From Propionibacteriaceae bacterium (lineage in GTDB: Bacteria; Actinomycetota; Actinomycetes; Propionibacteriales; Propionibacteriaceae), in NCBI GenBank assembly GCA_025965155.1, contig JAOPXN010000080.1:1-64000 (forward strand): DNA of 64,000 bases, in the 5' to 3' direction. Under the pieces are notes generated by a model. The model saw nothing but the letters and a program-made list of their open reading frames with translations, was not told the origin of the DNA and made no database searches. The position numbers and the translations under genes are program-made. Numbering within the stretch: the first letter of the stretch is position 1; every line of letters starts with the position of its first letter. Positions 34,097 to 42,979 of the stretch are shown in pieces.

Positions 34097-35269
34097 TCAG
34101 TACGCCGGCTGGCTCGGGTCGATCTGGTTGACCCAGGAGCTGACACCGCCACCAACGTGGACCGCGTCCGCCAGCCCAGCGCCGTGAACGATGGCCAGGC
34201 ACTCCGCCGACCGGGTACCGGCCTTGCAGTAGAGCACGACCTGCTTGTCCTGCGGCAGCTTGCTGAGCGCCTCACCGGTCTGGAAGTCGCCCTTGGGCAT
34301 CAGGATCGAGCCCGGGATCGCGTTGATGTCCCGTTCGACCTGCTCGCGGACGTCGATCAGCACGAAGTCCTTCTTGCCCTGCTCGCGGTCGTTCAGCCAC
34401 TCCTCCAGCTGCTGCACGGAGATGGTGTGGCCGGCAGCCGCGTCGGCGGCCTCGTCGGTGATCGCACCGCAGAAGGAGTCGTAGTCGATCAGCTTGGTGA
34501 TCGGCTCGCCTTCGGGGTCCTTGCGCAGCTTGAGCGTCTTGTAGCTCATCTCGAGCGCGTCGTAGACCATCAGCCGACCGATCAGCGGATCACCGATGCC
34601 GGTGATCAGCTTGATCGCCTCGGTCACCATGACGGACCCGATCGAGGCGCAGAGCACCCCGAGCACGCCGCCCTCGGCGCACGAAGGCACCATTCCGGGC
34701 GGCGGCGGCACTGGGTACAGGTCGCGGTACTGCGGACCCTGGTCGGCCCAGAACACGCTGACCTGGCCTTCGAACCGGAAGATCGACCCCCACACGTACG
34801 GCTTGTGCGACAGTACGGCGGCGTCGTTCACCAGATAGCGGGTGGCGAAGTTGTCGGTGCCGTCGAGGATCAGGTCGTACTGGGCGAAGATCTCCATCAC
34901 GTTGTCGTTGTCCAGCCGGGTGTCGTGCACGACGACGTTCACCAGCGGGTTGACCTCCGCGATGCTCTCCTTGGCCGACAGCGCCTTCGACTTACCGATG
35001 TCGGACTGACCGTGGATGATCTGACGTTGCAGGTTCGACTCGTCGACGGTGTCGAACTCGACGATGCCGAGCGTCCCGACGCCCGCCGCGGCGAGGTAGA
35101 GCAGCGCAGGGCTGCCCAGACCACCGGCGCCGATCACCAGCACGCGTGCGTTCTTCAGCCGTTTCTGACCGTCCATGCCGACATCGGGGATGATCAGGTG
35201 ACGGCTGTAGCGCCGTACCTCTTCCAGCGTCAGCTCTTCAGCTGGTTCAACAAGCGGCGGTAAAGCCAC
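34097..35269 (-). CDS. moeZ: MoeZ sulfurtransferase (E1-like plus rhodanese)
   Basis: A 390-residue fusion. The ThiF/MoeB adenylation domain has VLVIGAGGLGSPALLYLAA near 45, ESNLQRQIIHG and DGTDNFATRYLVND. The C-terminal rhodanese domain carries VVLYCKAGTRSAE near 347. MoeZ adenylates and thiocarboxylates small sulfur-carrier proteins (MoaD, CysO, ThiS type) for molybdopterin and cysteine synthesis. The GTG at 35269 has AGGAGG 4 nt upstream. The adjacent order with tetR matches M. tuberculosis (Rv3206c-Rv3208). Confidence 0.94.
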   Translation of the reverse strand: MALPPLVEPAEELTLEEVRRYSRHLIIPDVGMDGQKRLKNARVLVIGAGGLGSPALLYLAAAGVGTLGIVEFDTVDESNLQRQIIHGQSDIGKSKALSAKESIAEVNPLVNVVVHDTRLDNDNVMEIFAQYDLILDGTDNFATRYLVNDAAVLSHKPYVWGSIFRFEGQVSVFWADQGPQYRDLYPVPPPPGMVPSCAEGGVLGVLCASIGSVMVTEAIKLITGIGDPLIGRLMVYDALEMSYKTLKLRKDPEGEPITKLIDYDSFCGAITDEAADAAAGHTISVQQLEEWLNDREQGKKDFVLIDVREQVERDINAIPGSILMPKGDFQTGEALSKLPQDKQVVLYCKAGTRSAECLAIVHGAGLADAVHVGGGVSSWVNQIDPSQPAY

Positions 35270-35437
35270 GGTTCCTCCTGCTCGTGGTGACGTGCAATTC
35301 GTCATGCACGCCTAACCGGGCAAACCCGGTACCTAAAATCTAGTCGGGCCGAAGCCCAGGTACATCAGTCGATCTTGTGGTGCAACACGCCCAGGTCGGG
35401 CTCTATTCCGCGATCCGGACGTGGGTCGCCCTGGCCC

Positions 35438-36352
35438 TCAACGCTGCACCGCCTTGGTGATCGTGGTGGCGATCGTGACCCAGTGCGCGTCCAGCGGCCG
35501 CCCGGCGCCGGCGGACTCCATCGCCCATTTGACGTTGACCATCTCCCGTACGACGACCCACGCCCGGGCTCGGTCCTCGTCCAGGTCCGCGGTGTCCACG
35601 ACCGCGTACAGCCGGTCCAGGATCGCGTTTCGCAGGTTGCCGGTTGCCACCGCTTCGTCCCAGCGGTTCCACAGTACGGGCGCCACCTCGTACGCCGGAT
35701 CACCGGACAACGGCTTCGGGTCGATCACCAGCCACGGTTCCCGGTCAGCTGCCAGCACGTTGAAGTAGTGCAGGTCGGTATGCAGCAGCGCCCCGTCGGT
35801 GGCTGGATCGGCCGCGAAGTCCCGGGCCAGCGAGGCGGCCTGCTCCACGTATCGGCGCGGCACCAGGTTGTCGACGCGCAACGCGGTGAGCTCGTTCGCC
35901 CATCGTTTCGCATGATCGGACAACCGGTCCAGCTGAGGGATGGCCGGCCGGTGCAGCCGACGGTAGAAGCCGGCAATTGTCTGGCACGCCTCCAGCACCG
36001 GCACCGTGGTCAGGTCCCGGTCGGCGTGGGCCCGCTCCAGCAGCAGCACCGACCGATGCGGATCGGCCCCGAGCAGCTGCACCGCCCCCGACCCGCCCCA
36101 GGCCCGCAGAGCCAGGTGCTCGTGCTCGGCCTCGGGATGGGGCCAGCCGAACTTGACTGCCGCCGGACGGCGCTCCGCGGTGAGCACCGGAACGACCACT
36201 GCGCCCTGCCCGGTGGCGACCGGGCCGTCCACCTGCAGCTGCCACTCAGCCAGCACCGAGGACATCAGCCGAGGCAGCCGGTCGATCCAGCGCGACCAGG
36301 AAGGGCTGATCTCGGCGAAGCGGAGGAAGTGCTCGGGGATGACGACAGGCAC
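35438..36352 (-). CDS. APH(6)-like small-molecule kinase
   Basis: A 304-residue kinase of the aminoglycoside/hydroxyurea phosphotransferase group (PF04655). AAVKFGWPHPEAEHEHLAL holds the ATP lysine. LLHTDLHYFNVLAA carries the catalytic Asp and Asn, and LVIDPKPLSGDPAYEVAPVLWNRW is the metal-binding DPK segment typical of APH(6) streptomycin kinases. Many actinobacterial chromosomes carry such genes with no known resistance phenotype, so the natural substrate may be a metabolite. It is divergent from tetR, with 110 bp between. Confidence 0.82.
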   Translation of the reverse strand: MPVVIPEHFLRFAEISPSWSRWIDRLPRLMSSVLAEWQLQVDGPVATGQGAVVVPVLTAERRPAAVKFGWPHPEAEHEHLALRAWGGSGAVQLLGADPHRSVLLLERAHADRDLTTVPVLEACQTIAGFYRRLHRPAIPQLDRLSDHAKRWANELTALRVDNLVPRRYVEQAASLARDFAADPATDGALLHTDLHYFNVLAADREPWLVIDPKPLSGDPAYEVAPVLWNRWDEAVATGNLRNAILDRLYAVVDTADLDEDRARAWVVVREMVNVKWAMESAGAGRPLDAHWVTIATTITKAVQR

Positions 36353-36462
36353 CCGGCCACCCTAGTGACCTCAACCTCCAGCGGGGGTTCGACGGACGGT
36401 TCGGCGGGGCCGCAGCGTCCAGATTCACTAACCTGCCGGATACCTCCCGGTACGATGCCCGC

Positions 36463-37077
36463 GTGGCCACCACACGTGTCTCCCGGATGCCCCGTGACCA
36501 ACGCCGGGCGCAGCTGCTCGACGCAGCCGGGGACGTGTTCACTACCAAGGGCTACCACTCAGCCGCCATGGACGACATCGCCGACGCCGCGGGCGTATCC
36601 AAGCCCGTGCTGTACCAGCACTTCCCGTCCAAGCTCGACCTCTATCTGGCCCTGCTGGACAACAGCTGCGACCGGCTGGTGGAGATCGTCGAGCAGGCTC
36701 TGGACTCCACCGAGGACAACGCCGACCGCGTGGTCGCCACGATGGGTGCCTTCTACGAGTTCGTCTCCTCCTCCAGCGGGCAGTTCAGGTTCGTCTTCGA
36801 ATCCGACCTGACCGGCGACGGCCAGGTTCAGCAACGACTCTGGCGGGTCAACAACGAGATCGCCGACGCCATCGCCGAGGTGATCTCCGACGACACATCG
36901 GTGCCCCCTGACCAGGCCAAGCTACTGGCCATCTCGATGGTCGGCATCGCGCAGGTCAGTGCCCGGTACTGGGTGTCCAGCGGGGCTCAGCGGATTCCGC
37001 TCGACGAGGCCAAACAGCTGGTCAGCAGCCTGGCCTGGCGTGGCATCCGCGGCTTCCCCCGTACCGAGCACGACTAG
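36463..37077 (+). CDS. TetR family regulator (Rv3208-like)
   Basis: A 204-residue TetR protein. The N-terminal helix-turn-helix includes RRAQLLDAAGDVFTTKGY, MDDIADAAGVSKPVLYQHF and a C-terminal all-helical ligand domain. It resembles the single actinobacterial Rv3208 family. The GTG start at 36463 is in frame with an ATG eight codons on. It could regulate the divergent kinase or itself, and it immediately precedes the ten-gene telA-FHA operon, 134 bp away. No operator palindrome is clear. Confidence 0.88.
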   Translation: MATTRVSRMPRDQRRAQLLDAAGDVFTTKGYHSAAMDDIADAAGVSKPVLYQHFPSKLDLYLALLDNSCDRLVEIVEQALDSTEDNADRVVATMGAFYEFVSSSSGQFRFVFESDLTGDGQVQQRLWRVNNEIADAIAEVISDDTSVPPDQAKLLAISMVGIAQVSARYWVSSGAQRIPLDEAKQLVSSLAWRGIRGFPRTEHD

Positions 37078-37211
37078 GGGACATCTCAGGTCCTGCCCTG
37101 ACGCGTTACGGCCTCCCAGCAAGGGTCGAACGAGTAGATTGCTCCGCGACACCAATCACGTCTGAGCCGGCTCCGGCTTGCCTGCTCAGCGTCGCGAAAG
37201 GGAACACAGCG

Positions 37212-38474
37212 ATGACCGACCCCATGCACCCGACCGCGCCGGGCGCAGCTGCGGCACCCGCACCGCTGGCACCTCCGGACAACACCTTGACCCTGACCGC
37301 TCCGCCAGCCCCACCACCGATCACAGCCACCGCCGCGCCGGCGATGGCGCCGCAGGTCGACCCGGCCGCCGTACCGGCGCTGGACCAGCGAGTGGACGGC
37401 TTCGTTGCGGCGTTGATGGCGGCTCAGCCGCGCTCGCCCGAGTTCGCCGCCCAGGCCGCGAACGTGCAGAGCATGGGAGACGCCGACATCCGCAAGGCCG
37501 CCGAGTCGTCCAACCGGCTGCTGCAGACACCCGTCAGGGCGCTGCAGGAGGGCGGCATCGCCGAAGGGTCCAAGGTCGGCAGCACCTTGCTGGAGCTGCG
37601 CCGCACCGTTGAGGCGCTCGACCCCAGCCAGGCCACCGGCTCACGCAAGTTTCTCGGCATCATCCCCTTCGGCGACAAGGTGGTGGATTACTTCCGCAAG
37701 TACCAGAGCGCGCAGAACCACCTGAACGGGATCCTGCACAGCCTCCGCAACGGCCAGGACGAGCTGACCAAGGACAACGTCGCGCTCAACATGGAGAAGC
37801 AGAACCTGTGGGCGAACATGGGCCGGCTGAACCAGTACGTGTACGTCGCCGAGCGGCTGGACGCGAAGCTGTCCGCGGCGATCGCACAGCTGGAGCTCAC
37901 CGACCCGGAGCGGGCCAAGGCGTTCAGCCAGGACGTTCTGTTCTACGTACGGCAGAAGCACCAGGACCTGCTGACGCAGCTCGCGGTCTCGATCCAGAGC
38001 TATCTGGCGATTGACATCATCATCAAGAACAACATCGAGCTGATCAAGGGGGTTGACCGGGCCTCGACCACGACCGTGTCGGCGCTGCGGACCGCGGTGA
38101 TCGTGGCCCAGGCGCTGGGCAACCAGAAGCTGGTGCTGGACCAGATCACCGCACTCAACACGACGACGTCGGACCTGATCCAGCGGACCTCGGAGATGAT
38201 GCGCGACAACTCCGCGCAGATTCAGCAGCAGGCCGCGTCGGCCACCATCGGGCTGCCCCAGCTGCAGGCCGCCTTCGCCAACATCTACGCCACCATGGAC
38301 TCCATCGATACCTTCAAGGCGCAGGCCCTGGACACGATGGCTGCCACCATCGGCACCCTGGAGACCGAGGTGGCCAAGTCGCAGGAGTACCTGGACAGGG
38401 TGTCGAACCAGGACCAGCGGATCGCCTCCGGCAGCCTTGATCTGCAGGGCGGCACGCCCGGCACTCTACGCTGA
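37212..38474 (+). CDS. telA: TelA family protein (toxic anion resistance)
   Basis: A 420-residue TelA/KlaA protein (PF05816). An N-terminal Pro/Ala-rich tail of about 60 residues precedes a long helical domain with FLGIIPFGDKVVDYFRKYQ, VALNMEKQNLWANM and DIIIKNNIELIKGVD, typical of the family. TelA proteins occur with Ter-type tellurite and stress genes; they are cytoplasmic, largely coiled-coil, and their biochemical role is unknown. It is the first gene of the ten-gene operon, with AAGGGAA about 10 nt before the ATG and 41 nt to the next gene. Confidence 0.92.
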   Translation: MTDPMHPTAPGAAAAPAPLAPPDNTLTLTAPPAPPPITATAAPAMAPQVDPAAVPALDQRVDGFVAALMAAQPRSPEFAAQAANVQSMGDADIRKAAESSNRLLQTPVRALQEGGIAEGSKVGSTLLELRRTVEALDPSQATGSRKFLGIIPFGDKVVDYFRKYQSAQNHLNGILHSLRNGQDELTKDNVALNMEKQNLWANMGRLNQYVYVAERLDAKLSAAIAQLELTDPERAKAFSQDVLFYVRQKHQDLLTQLAVSIQSYLAIDIIIKNNIELIKGVDRASTTTVSALRTAVIVAQALGNQKLVLDQITALNTTTSDLIQRTSEMMRDNSAQIQQQAASATIGLPQLQAAFANIYATMDSIDTFKAQALDTMAATIGTLETEVAKSQEYLDRVSNQDQRIASGSLDLQGGTPGTLR

Positions 38475-38515
38475 TCAGCAGTGTTCGTTTTTCTGCCGAG
38501 ACGGTGAGGTCACCG

Positions 38516-39061
38516 ATGGGCTTCATGGATTGGGTCGCCAAGATCAACAAGCGGCCCGAACCCGAGGAGGTGGCTGTTCCGGCTGCCCCGACCGAGGACG
38601 ACATCGTCGCCGCGTTGGCGCGCGCCGAAGCCATGGTCGCCGCCGGCGCAGTGCCGGCGCCGGTCAGCTCGCGGGTCAAGAAAGTCACCGGTACGGTGCG
38701 GCAGACCCTGCCGCGGCTGGTGAACCTCGGTCTCGGCAGTCCACAGGCATACTCGGTGATGGCTACCGCCACGGACTATCTGCCCGAGGCCATCGGCGGG
38801 TACCTCCGGCTGCCCCGGCAGTGGGCCGACTCCCGACCGATCGAGAACGGCAAGACCTCGCTGCTGCTGCTGATCGACCAGCTGGACCTGCTGAGCTCCA
38901 CCATGGACAAGATCTTCGACGCCGTGGTCCGGGTTGACGCCGACGCGCTGATCGCGCACGGCCGGTTCCTGCAGCAGAAGTTCGGCCACGGCTCCGACGG
39001 CGGCGCGCTGCAGGTCCCGCCCGAGCAGACGCCTTTGCGCGGCACCCTGGACCTGCCATGA
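38516..39061 (+). CDS. uncharacterised protein of the telA-pknG operon
   Basis: A 181-residue protein, MGFMDWVAKINKRPEPEE at the start, then mostly helical with YLPEAIGGYLRLPRQWAD and LLLLIDQLDLLSSTMDKIFDAVVRVDAD. There is no signal peptide or membrane span. In other TelA loci the partner is XpaC (also a helical protein); this could be a distant relative, but I do not recognise the family with confidence. The last codon overlaps the AAA+ gene as ATGA, so the two are coupled and may act together. Confidence 0.8.
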   Translation: MGFMDWVAKINKRPEPEEVAVPAAPTEDDIVAALARAEAMVAAGAVPAPVSSRVKKVTGTVRQTLPRLVNLGLGSPQAYSVMATATDYLPEAIGGYLRLPRQWADSRPIENGKTSLLLLIDQLDLLSSTMDKIFDAVVRVDADALIAHGRFLQQKFGHGSDGGALQVPPEQTPLRGTLDLP

Positions 39062-40671
39062 GCTCCACGGACGCACCAGACAGCTCCGCGACCGACCCGA
39101 CCCCATCCCTGGCTCGGGCGCTGGCCGACTTGGAGCGGGTGGGATTGGCGGCCGGCCTGGATCCCACTGCCGTACGTGCGGAGGGCGAGTCGTTCGCCGC
39201 TGCGCTGGCCGAGTCGGCCAAGGGTGCACCGGCGGACTGGACCGAGCAGACCGGTCGGGTCGGGATGCAGGCGTTCTTCGACGCAGCCTCGCGCGGCCGT
39301 CGGTGGCGCGCTGCGCCGACCACGTTGCTGAGCCAGCTGACGGCGGCCGGGTCGGCGCACGCGGCACCGTACGCCGAGGCGCTGACCGGCGTCAGTGCAG
39401 CCGCCTGCCGGCTGGGTGAGCCGAGCATGCGGGTCGTCGGCAACGCTTCCGTCGCCTCCTCCGCCCAGCTAGCTGCGGTCCGGCCGGCCGTCGCGTCGCG
39501 TCCGGATGAGACGGCTGTTCCCGCGGAGGCAGCGGCCGAGGACGATCGCACCAACCCGCTGCTCGGGGTGCTGAGACTGACCCAGGACCACCTGGCCGAC
39601 CTGGCCCGGCTCGGTCTGGGGCGGTCAGCGGACGAGCCGATCCGCAGGTCGAGTCTGGATCTGACAGCCGACGACGCGGGCCTGCCCGGCGCCTTCCCGG
39701 GCCTCGGGTCGGCCGGACCGCCGGCAGCTCCGCCGGCCCCCAACTCGGCCAGCGTGTCCGCACCAGCCGACTCCTCGGTCGCGCCGGCACCGAGTCCGGC
39801 GGAAGAACCCGAGCCCGAGCCGCCCTCGCTGGAGGAGCTGCTCGCCGAGCTGAACGGCCTGACCGGGCTGAGCGAGGTGAAGGCGGAGATCCACCGTCAG
39901 GTTGCGGTGCTGCGGATGGAAGGGCTGCGCAGCAAGGCAGGTCTCAAGTCGGCCACTATCACCCGCCACCTCGTCTTCGTCGGGAACCCCGGCACCGGCA
40001 AGACCACCGTCGCCCGGCTGGTCGGCGGCATCTACCGCGCCCTTGGGCTGCTCTCCAGGGGGCAGCTGGTCGAGGTCGACCGGTCCGAGCTCGTCGCCGG
40101 ATACCTGGGACAGACGGCGATTAAGACCGCCGAGGTGGTCGCGTCGGCCGTCGGCGGAGTCCTGTTCATCGACGAGGCGTACAGCCTGGCCGGCGACCAG
40201 TACGGCACCGAGGCGGTCGACACTCTGGTCAAGGAGATGGAGGACAAGCGCGACGACCTGGTGCTGATCGTCGCCGGCTACCCGGACCCGATGGCGATCT
40301 TCGTGGCACAGAACCCCGGGCTGGCGAGCCGCTTCCGGACCACGATCGAGTTTGCCGACTACACCGACGCAGAGCTGGTGGAGATCTTCACCGGTCTCGC
40401 GGCCCGCACCGACTACGACGTCGTCGAGGACTGCCTGGCCCGGTTTCGGACAATCTTGGCCAGCACTCCGCGGGGTATGTCGTTCGGCAACGGAAGGTTC
40501 GCCCGGAACCAGCTGGAGGCGGCCATCGGCCGGCATGCCTGGCGGTTGCGTGACATCGCCGAGCCGACAGTCCAGCAGCTGCGGGAGCTTCGCGCGGAAG
40601 ACCTGGACGACGTGGCGGTCGAGCAGCCACCGGTCGACCGGCAACCACAGACGCAGGAGGACCCATCATGA
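39058..40671 (+). CDS. CbxX/CfqX-type AAA+ ATPase
   Basis: A 537-residue protein. The first ~255 residues are helical and Ala/Pro-rich with no known domain. The AAA+ module follows: LTGLSEVKAEIHRQV, FVGNPGTGKTTVARL near 307 (Walker A), GGVLFIDEAYSLAGD near 366 (Walker B), LVLIVAGYP (sensor 1) and a FGNGRFARNQLEAAI arginine-finger/sensor 2 segment. CbxX relatives include rubisco activase CbbX and the EccA ATPases of ESX secretion, which remodel partner proteins. It overlaps both neighbours by 4 nt. Confidence 0.9.
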   Translation: MSSTDAPDSSATDPTPSLARALADLERVGLAAGLDPTAVRAEGESFAAALAESAKGAPADWTEQTGRVGMQAFFDAASRGRRWRAAPTTLLSQLTAAGSAHAAPYAEALTGVSAAACRLGEPSMRVVGNASVASSAQLAAVRPAVASRPDETAVPAEAAAEDDRTNPLLGVLRLTQDHLADLARLGLGRSADEPIRRSSLDLTADDAGLPGAFPGLGSAGPPAAPPAPNSASVSAPADSSVAPAPSPAEEPEPEPPSLEELLAELNGLTGLSEVKAEIHRQVAVLRMEGLRSKAGLKSATITRHLVFVGNPGTGKTTVARLVGGIYRALGLLSRGQLVEVDRSELVAGYLGQTAIKTAEVVASAVGGVLFIDEAYSLAGDQYGTEAVDTLVKEMEDKRDDLVLIVAGYPDPMAIFVAQNPGLASRFRTTIEFADYTDAELVEIFTGLAARTDYDVVEDCLARFRTILASTPRGMSFGNGRFARNQLEAAIGRHAWRLRDIAEPTVQQLRELRAEDLDDVAVEQPPVDRQPQTQEDPS

Positions 40672-41996
40672 GTCAGCCGAGCCCCGCCGGGGGCCTCCCG
40701 GGCGCCACGGCCACAGCTCCGCCGCCGGTCCCCGGTGTCGCGACAGGCGCGCCGGCGACCGCGCCGGCCAGCACCCCCGAAACGGCTGCCACAGCGCCAC
40801 GAACGACCGACACACCACGCCGGCTCCGCCGGTTCACCACCGCGATGATCATCACCGGGGTGCTGTTCGGGCTCGTCGGCGCCCTGGTCTTCGCCCGGCT
40901 GGCGTACGGGATGCAGCGGGCGGAGGACAACACGGCACAGCTGATCCGGGTGCAGCAGATCCAGTCGAACCTGCTCACGGCGGACGCCACGGCGACCAAC
41001 GCCTTTCTGGTGGGCGGGCTGGAGCCGGAGGCGCAGCGGGTCAGGTACGACCAGGCCATCAACGCCACAGCGACCTTGATCGCCCAGGCAGCCGAGGCGC
41101 AGCCGGCCGACGCCGCGGCACTGGCGACGCTGAACCAGTCGGTGCTGGACTACGCGGCAGGCATCGAGCAGGCCCGCGCCAACAACCGGCAGGGCTTCCC
41201 GGTCGGCGCGCAGTACCTACGGGACGCGAGCGCCGACCTCCGCAGCCAGGCGCTGCCGGTTCTGGACAACCTGAACACCGCGAACACCGGCCGCGCGGCG
41301 GACGAGATGGAGCTCGGCCCCGCCTGGGTGTTCATCGTCGTCGGACTGCTGGCCTTGGCGGCGCTGACTGCCACCATGGTCGTGGTGGCGCGGCAGTTCC
41401 GGCGGACGATCAACGTGGGACTGCTGGCGGCCGGCATCGTCGTCGCCGTCGCCCTGGTCGGCGCGACCTTCGGTCTGGTGCAGCTGAGCAGCCACCTCTC
41501 CGATGTCCGGCAGAGCTCGTTCAGCACCGTCACCGCGGCCGCCAACGCCCGGATCCAGGCCAACAACGCGAAGTCGAACGAGAGCCTGACGTTGATCGCC
41601 CGCGGCTCGGGCGCCGGCTTCGAGAAGGCCTGGGCGACGGCGGCCGATCAGGTGCAGGGCAGCCTCGACTCCATCCCGGACGCCGACCTGCCGTCGGGCT
41701 GGAAGGCCTACGTCGACGTGCACCGTCAGATCCGCACCCTCGACGACGGTGGCGGCTGGGACAAGGCGGTCGATGTCGCCACCGGCACCGGCGCGCAGTC
41801 CTCCAACGCAACGTTCAACGCCTTCGACACAGCGGTCAGCACCGAGCTGGACTCGGCCAGCGCCTCGGTCGCCGCGGAGCTCAGCGCTCCACGGATCGGC
41901 TTGGTGATCGCCGCCCTGCTGTTGCTGGCCGCCGGGCTCGCCGCCGCGGTGCTGGCCCGCTGGGGACTGGCCCAACGGCTCAGGGAGTACCGATGA
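40668..41996 (+). CDS. glnX: GlnX-like membrane sensor
   Basis: A 442-residue membrane protein. A Pro/Thr/Ala-rich cytoplasmic tail precedes TM1 (about 57-80). A first extracytoplasmic helical domain with repeated Ala/Asn-rich helices ends at TM2 (about 222-245). TM3 (about 250-273), a second external helical domain and a last TM near 405-425 follow, with a short LAQRLREYR tail. The four-span layout with two external helical domains and the position before glnH match GlnX (Rv0412c), which relays GlnH binding to PknG. It overlaps both neighbours by 4 nt. Confidence 0.85.
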   Translation: MSQPSPAGGLPGATATAPPPVPGVATGAPATAPASTPETAATAPRTTDTPRRLRRFTTAMIITGVLFGLVGALVFARLAYGMQRAEDNTAQLIRVQQIQSNLLTADATATNAFLVGGLEPEAQRVRYDQAINATATLIAQAAEAQPADAAALATLNQSVLDYAAGIEQARANNRQGFPVGAQYLRDASADLRSQALPVLDNLNTANTGRAADEMELGPAWVFIVVGLLALAALTATMVVVARQFRRTINVGLLAAGIVVAVALVGATFGLVQLSSHLSDVRQSSFSTVTAAANARIQANNAKSNESLTLIARGSGAGFEKAWATAADQVQGSLDSIPDADLPSGWKAYVDVHRQIRTLDDGGGWDKAVDVATGTGAQSSNATFNAFDTAVSTELDSASASVAAELSAPRIGLVIAALLLLAAGLAAAVLARWGLAQRLREYR

Positions 41997-42979
41997 GTAC
42001 GAGTCACGTCCGCCGAGCCCGGCTGTTGGCGGGCGCCGTCCTGGTCGCCCTGGTGTCCGCCGGGTGCTCAGTTTTCGGCTACGAGCCGACGCCGCTACCG
42101 CCGGCCGCCCCGAGCTCCTCCCCCGGCTCGACCGCGTCCAGCGCACCACCGGCACAGTGCTCCAATGCCCTGGCCTCCTACCAGCCCAGCGGTTCGCTGC
42201 CTGCCCCCGGCCGGATGCCCGCGGGCTCGTACATGCGCACCATCCAAGATCGCGGGCGGCTGATCGCCGGAGTCTCAGCGGACACCTACCTACTCGGGTC
42301 ACGCAACCCCCTCAGCGGCCAGATCGAAGGCTTCGACATCGACATGGTCAAAGCCGTGGCCAAGGCGATCTTCGGTGACGAGAACCGCTACGAGCTGAAG
42401 GTGATCACCGCAGCGCAGCGGATCCCTGCGCTGCAGGAACGCACAGTCGACCTGGTCGCGCGGAACATGACGATCAACTGCGACCGCTGGACCCAGATCG
42501 CCTTCACGTCGGAGTACTACCGCTCGGGCCAGAAAATCCTGGTACGCAAGGGATCCAAGGCAACCACGCTGGCCGACCTGACAGGTCAGAAGGTGTGCGC
42601 ACCCAACGGCACCTCTAGCATGGCGAACCTGGTCAAGCTGGCCCCTAAGGCGGTCGCGGTCGGCTCGGACAGCCACACCGGATGCCTGGTGCTGTTCCAG
42701 CAGGGCGACGTGGCGGCGATCACCGGCGACGACACGGTGCTGGCGGGCCTGGCAGCGCAGGACCCGTACGCGGAGGTCCCGACGCAGAAGTCGTTCACCG
42801 CCGAGCCGTACGGGCTCGGGATCAACGCCGAGAACGTCGACTTCGTCCGCTTCCTCAACGCTCGGCTGGAGCAGATGCGTTCCAACGGCGAGTGGACCGA
42901 CATCTACAACAGCTGGCTGCGGGCGCCGCTCGGAGCGGCCCCGGCACCGCCCAAGGCCCTCTACGGCAGAAAGCCGTGA
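41993..42979 (+). CDS. glnH: GlnH amino-acid-binding lipoprotein
   Basis: A 328-residue periplasmic-binding-protein-3 lipoprotein with lipobox Cys at 25 (ALVSAGC). The solute-binding fold has GRLIAGVSADTYLLGSRNP, GFDIDMVKAVAKAIFGD, VDLVARNMTINCDRW and a C-terminal EPYGLGINAENVDFVRFLN. No ABC permease or ATPase is nearby, consistent with a sensory role. In mycobacteria GlnH binds Asp or Glu and signals through GlnX to PknG. Two cysteines (near 162 and 218) could form a disulfide. It ends TGATG into the next gene. Confidence 0.92.
   Translation: MSTSHVRRARLLAGAVLVALVSAGCSVFGYEPTPLPPAAPSSSPGSTASSAPPAQCSNALASYQPSGSLPAPGRMPAGSYMRTIQDRGRLIAGVSADTYLLGSRNPLSGQIEGFDIDMVKAVAKAIFGDENRYELKVITAAQRIPALQERTVDLVARNMTINCDRWTQIAFTSEYYRSGQKILVRKGSKATTLADLTGQKVCAPNGTSSMANLVKLAPKAVAVGSDSHTGCLVLFQQGDVAAITGDDTVLAGLAAQDPYAEVPTQKSFTAEPYGLGINAENVDFVRFLNARLEQMRSNGEWTDIYNSWLRAPLGAAPAPPKALYGRKP

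Noticed and set aside
37212-38474. Classical tellurite resistance operon
   Set aside because: Only TelA is present; no TerB, TerC, TerD or TerZ genes are seen, so a tellurite phenotype is not implied.
41993-42979. Glutamate ABC transporter
   Set aside because: The binding lipoprotein has no permease or ATPase gene beside it; neighbours glnX and pknG indicate a sensor.
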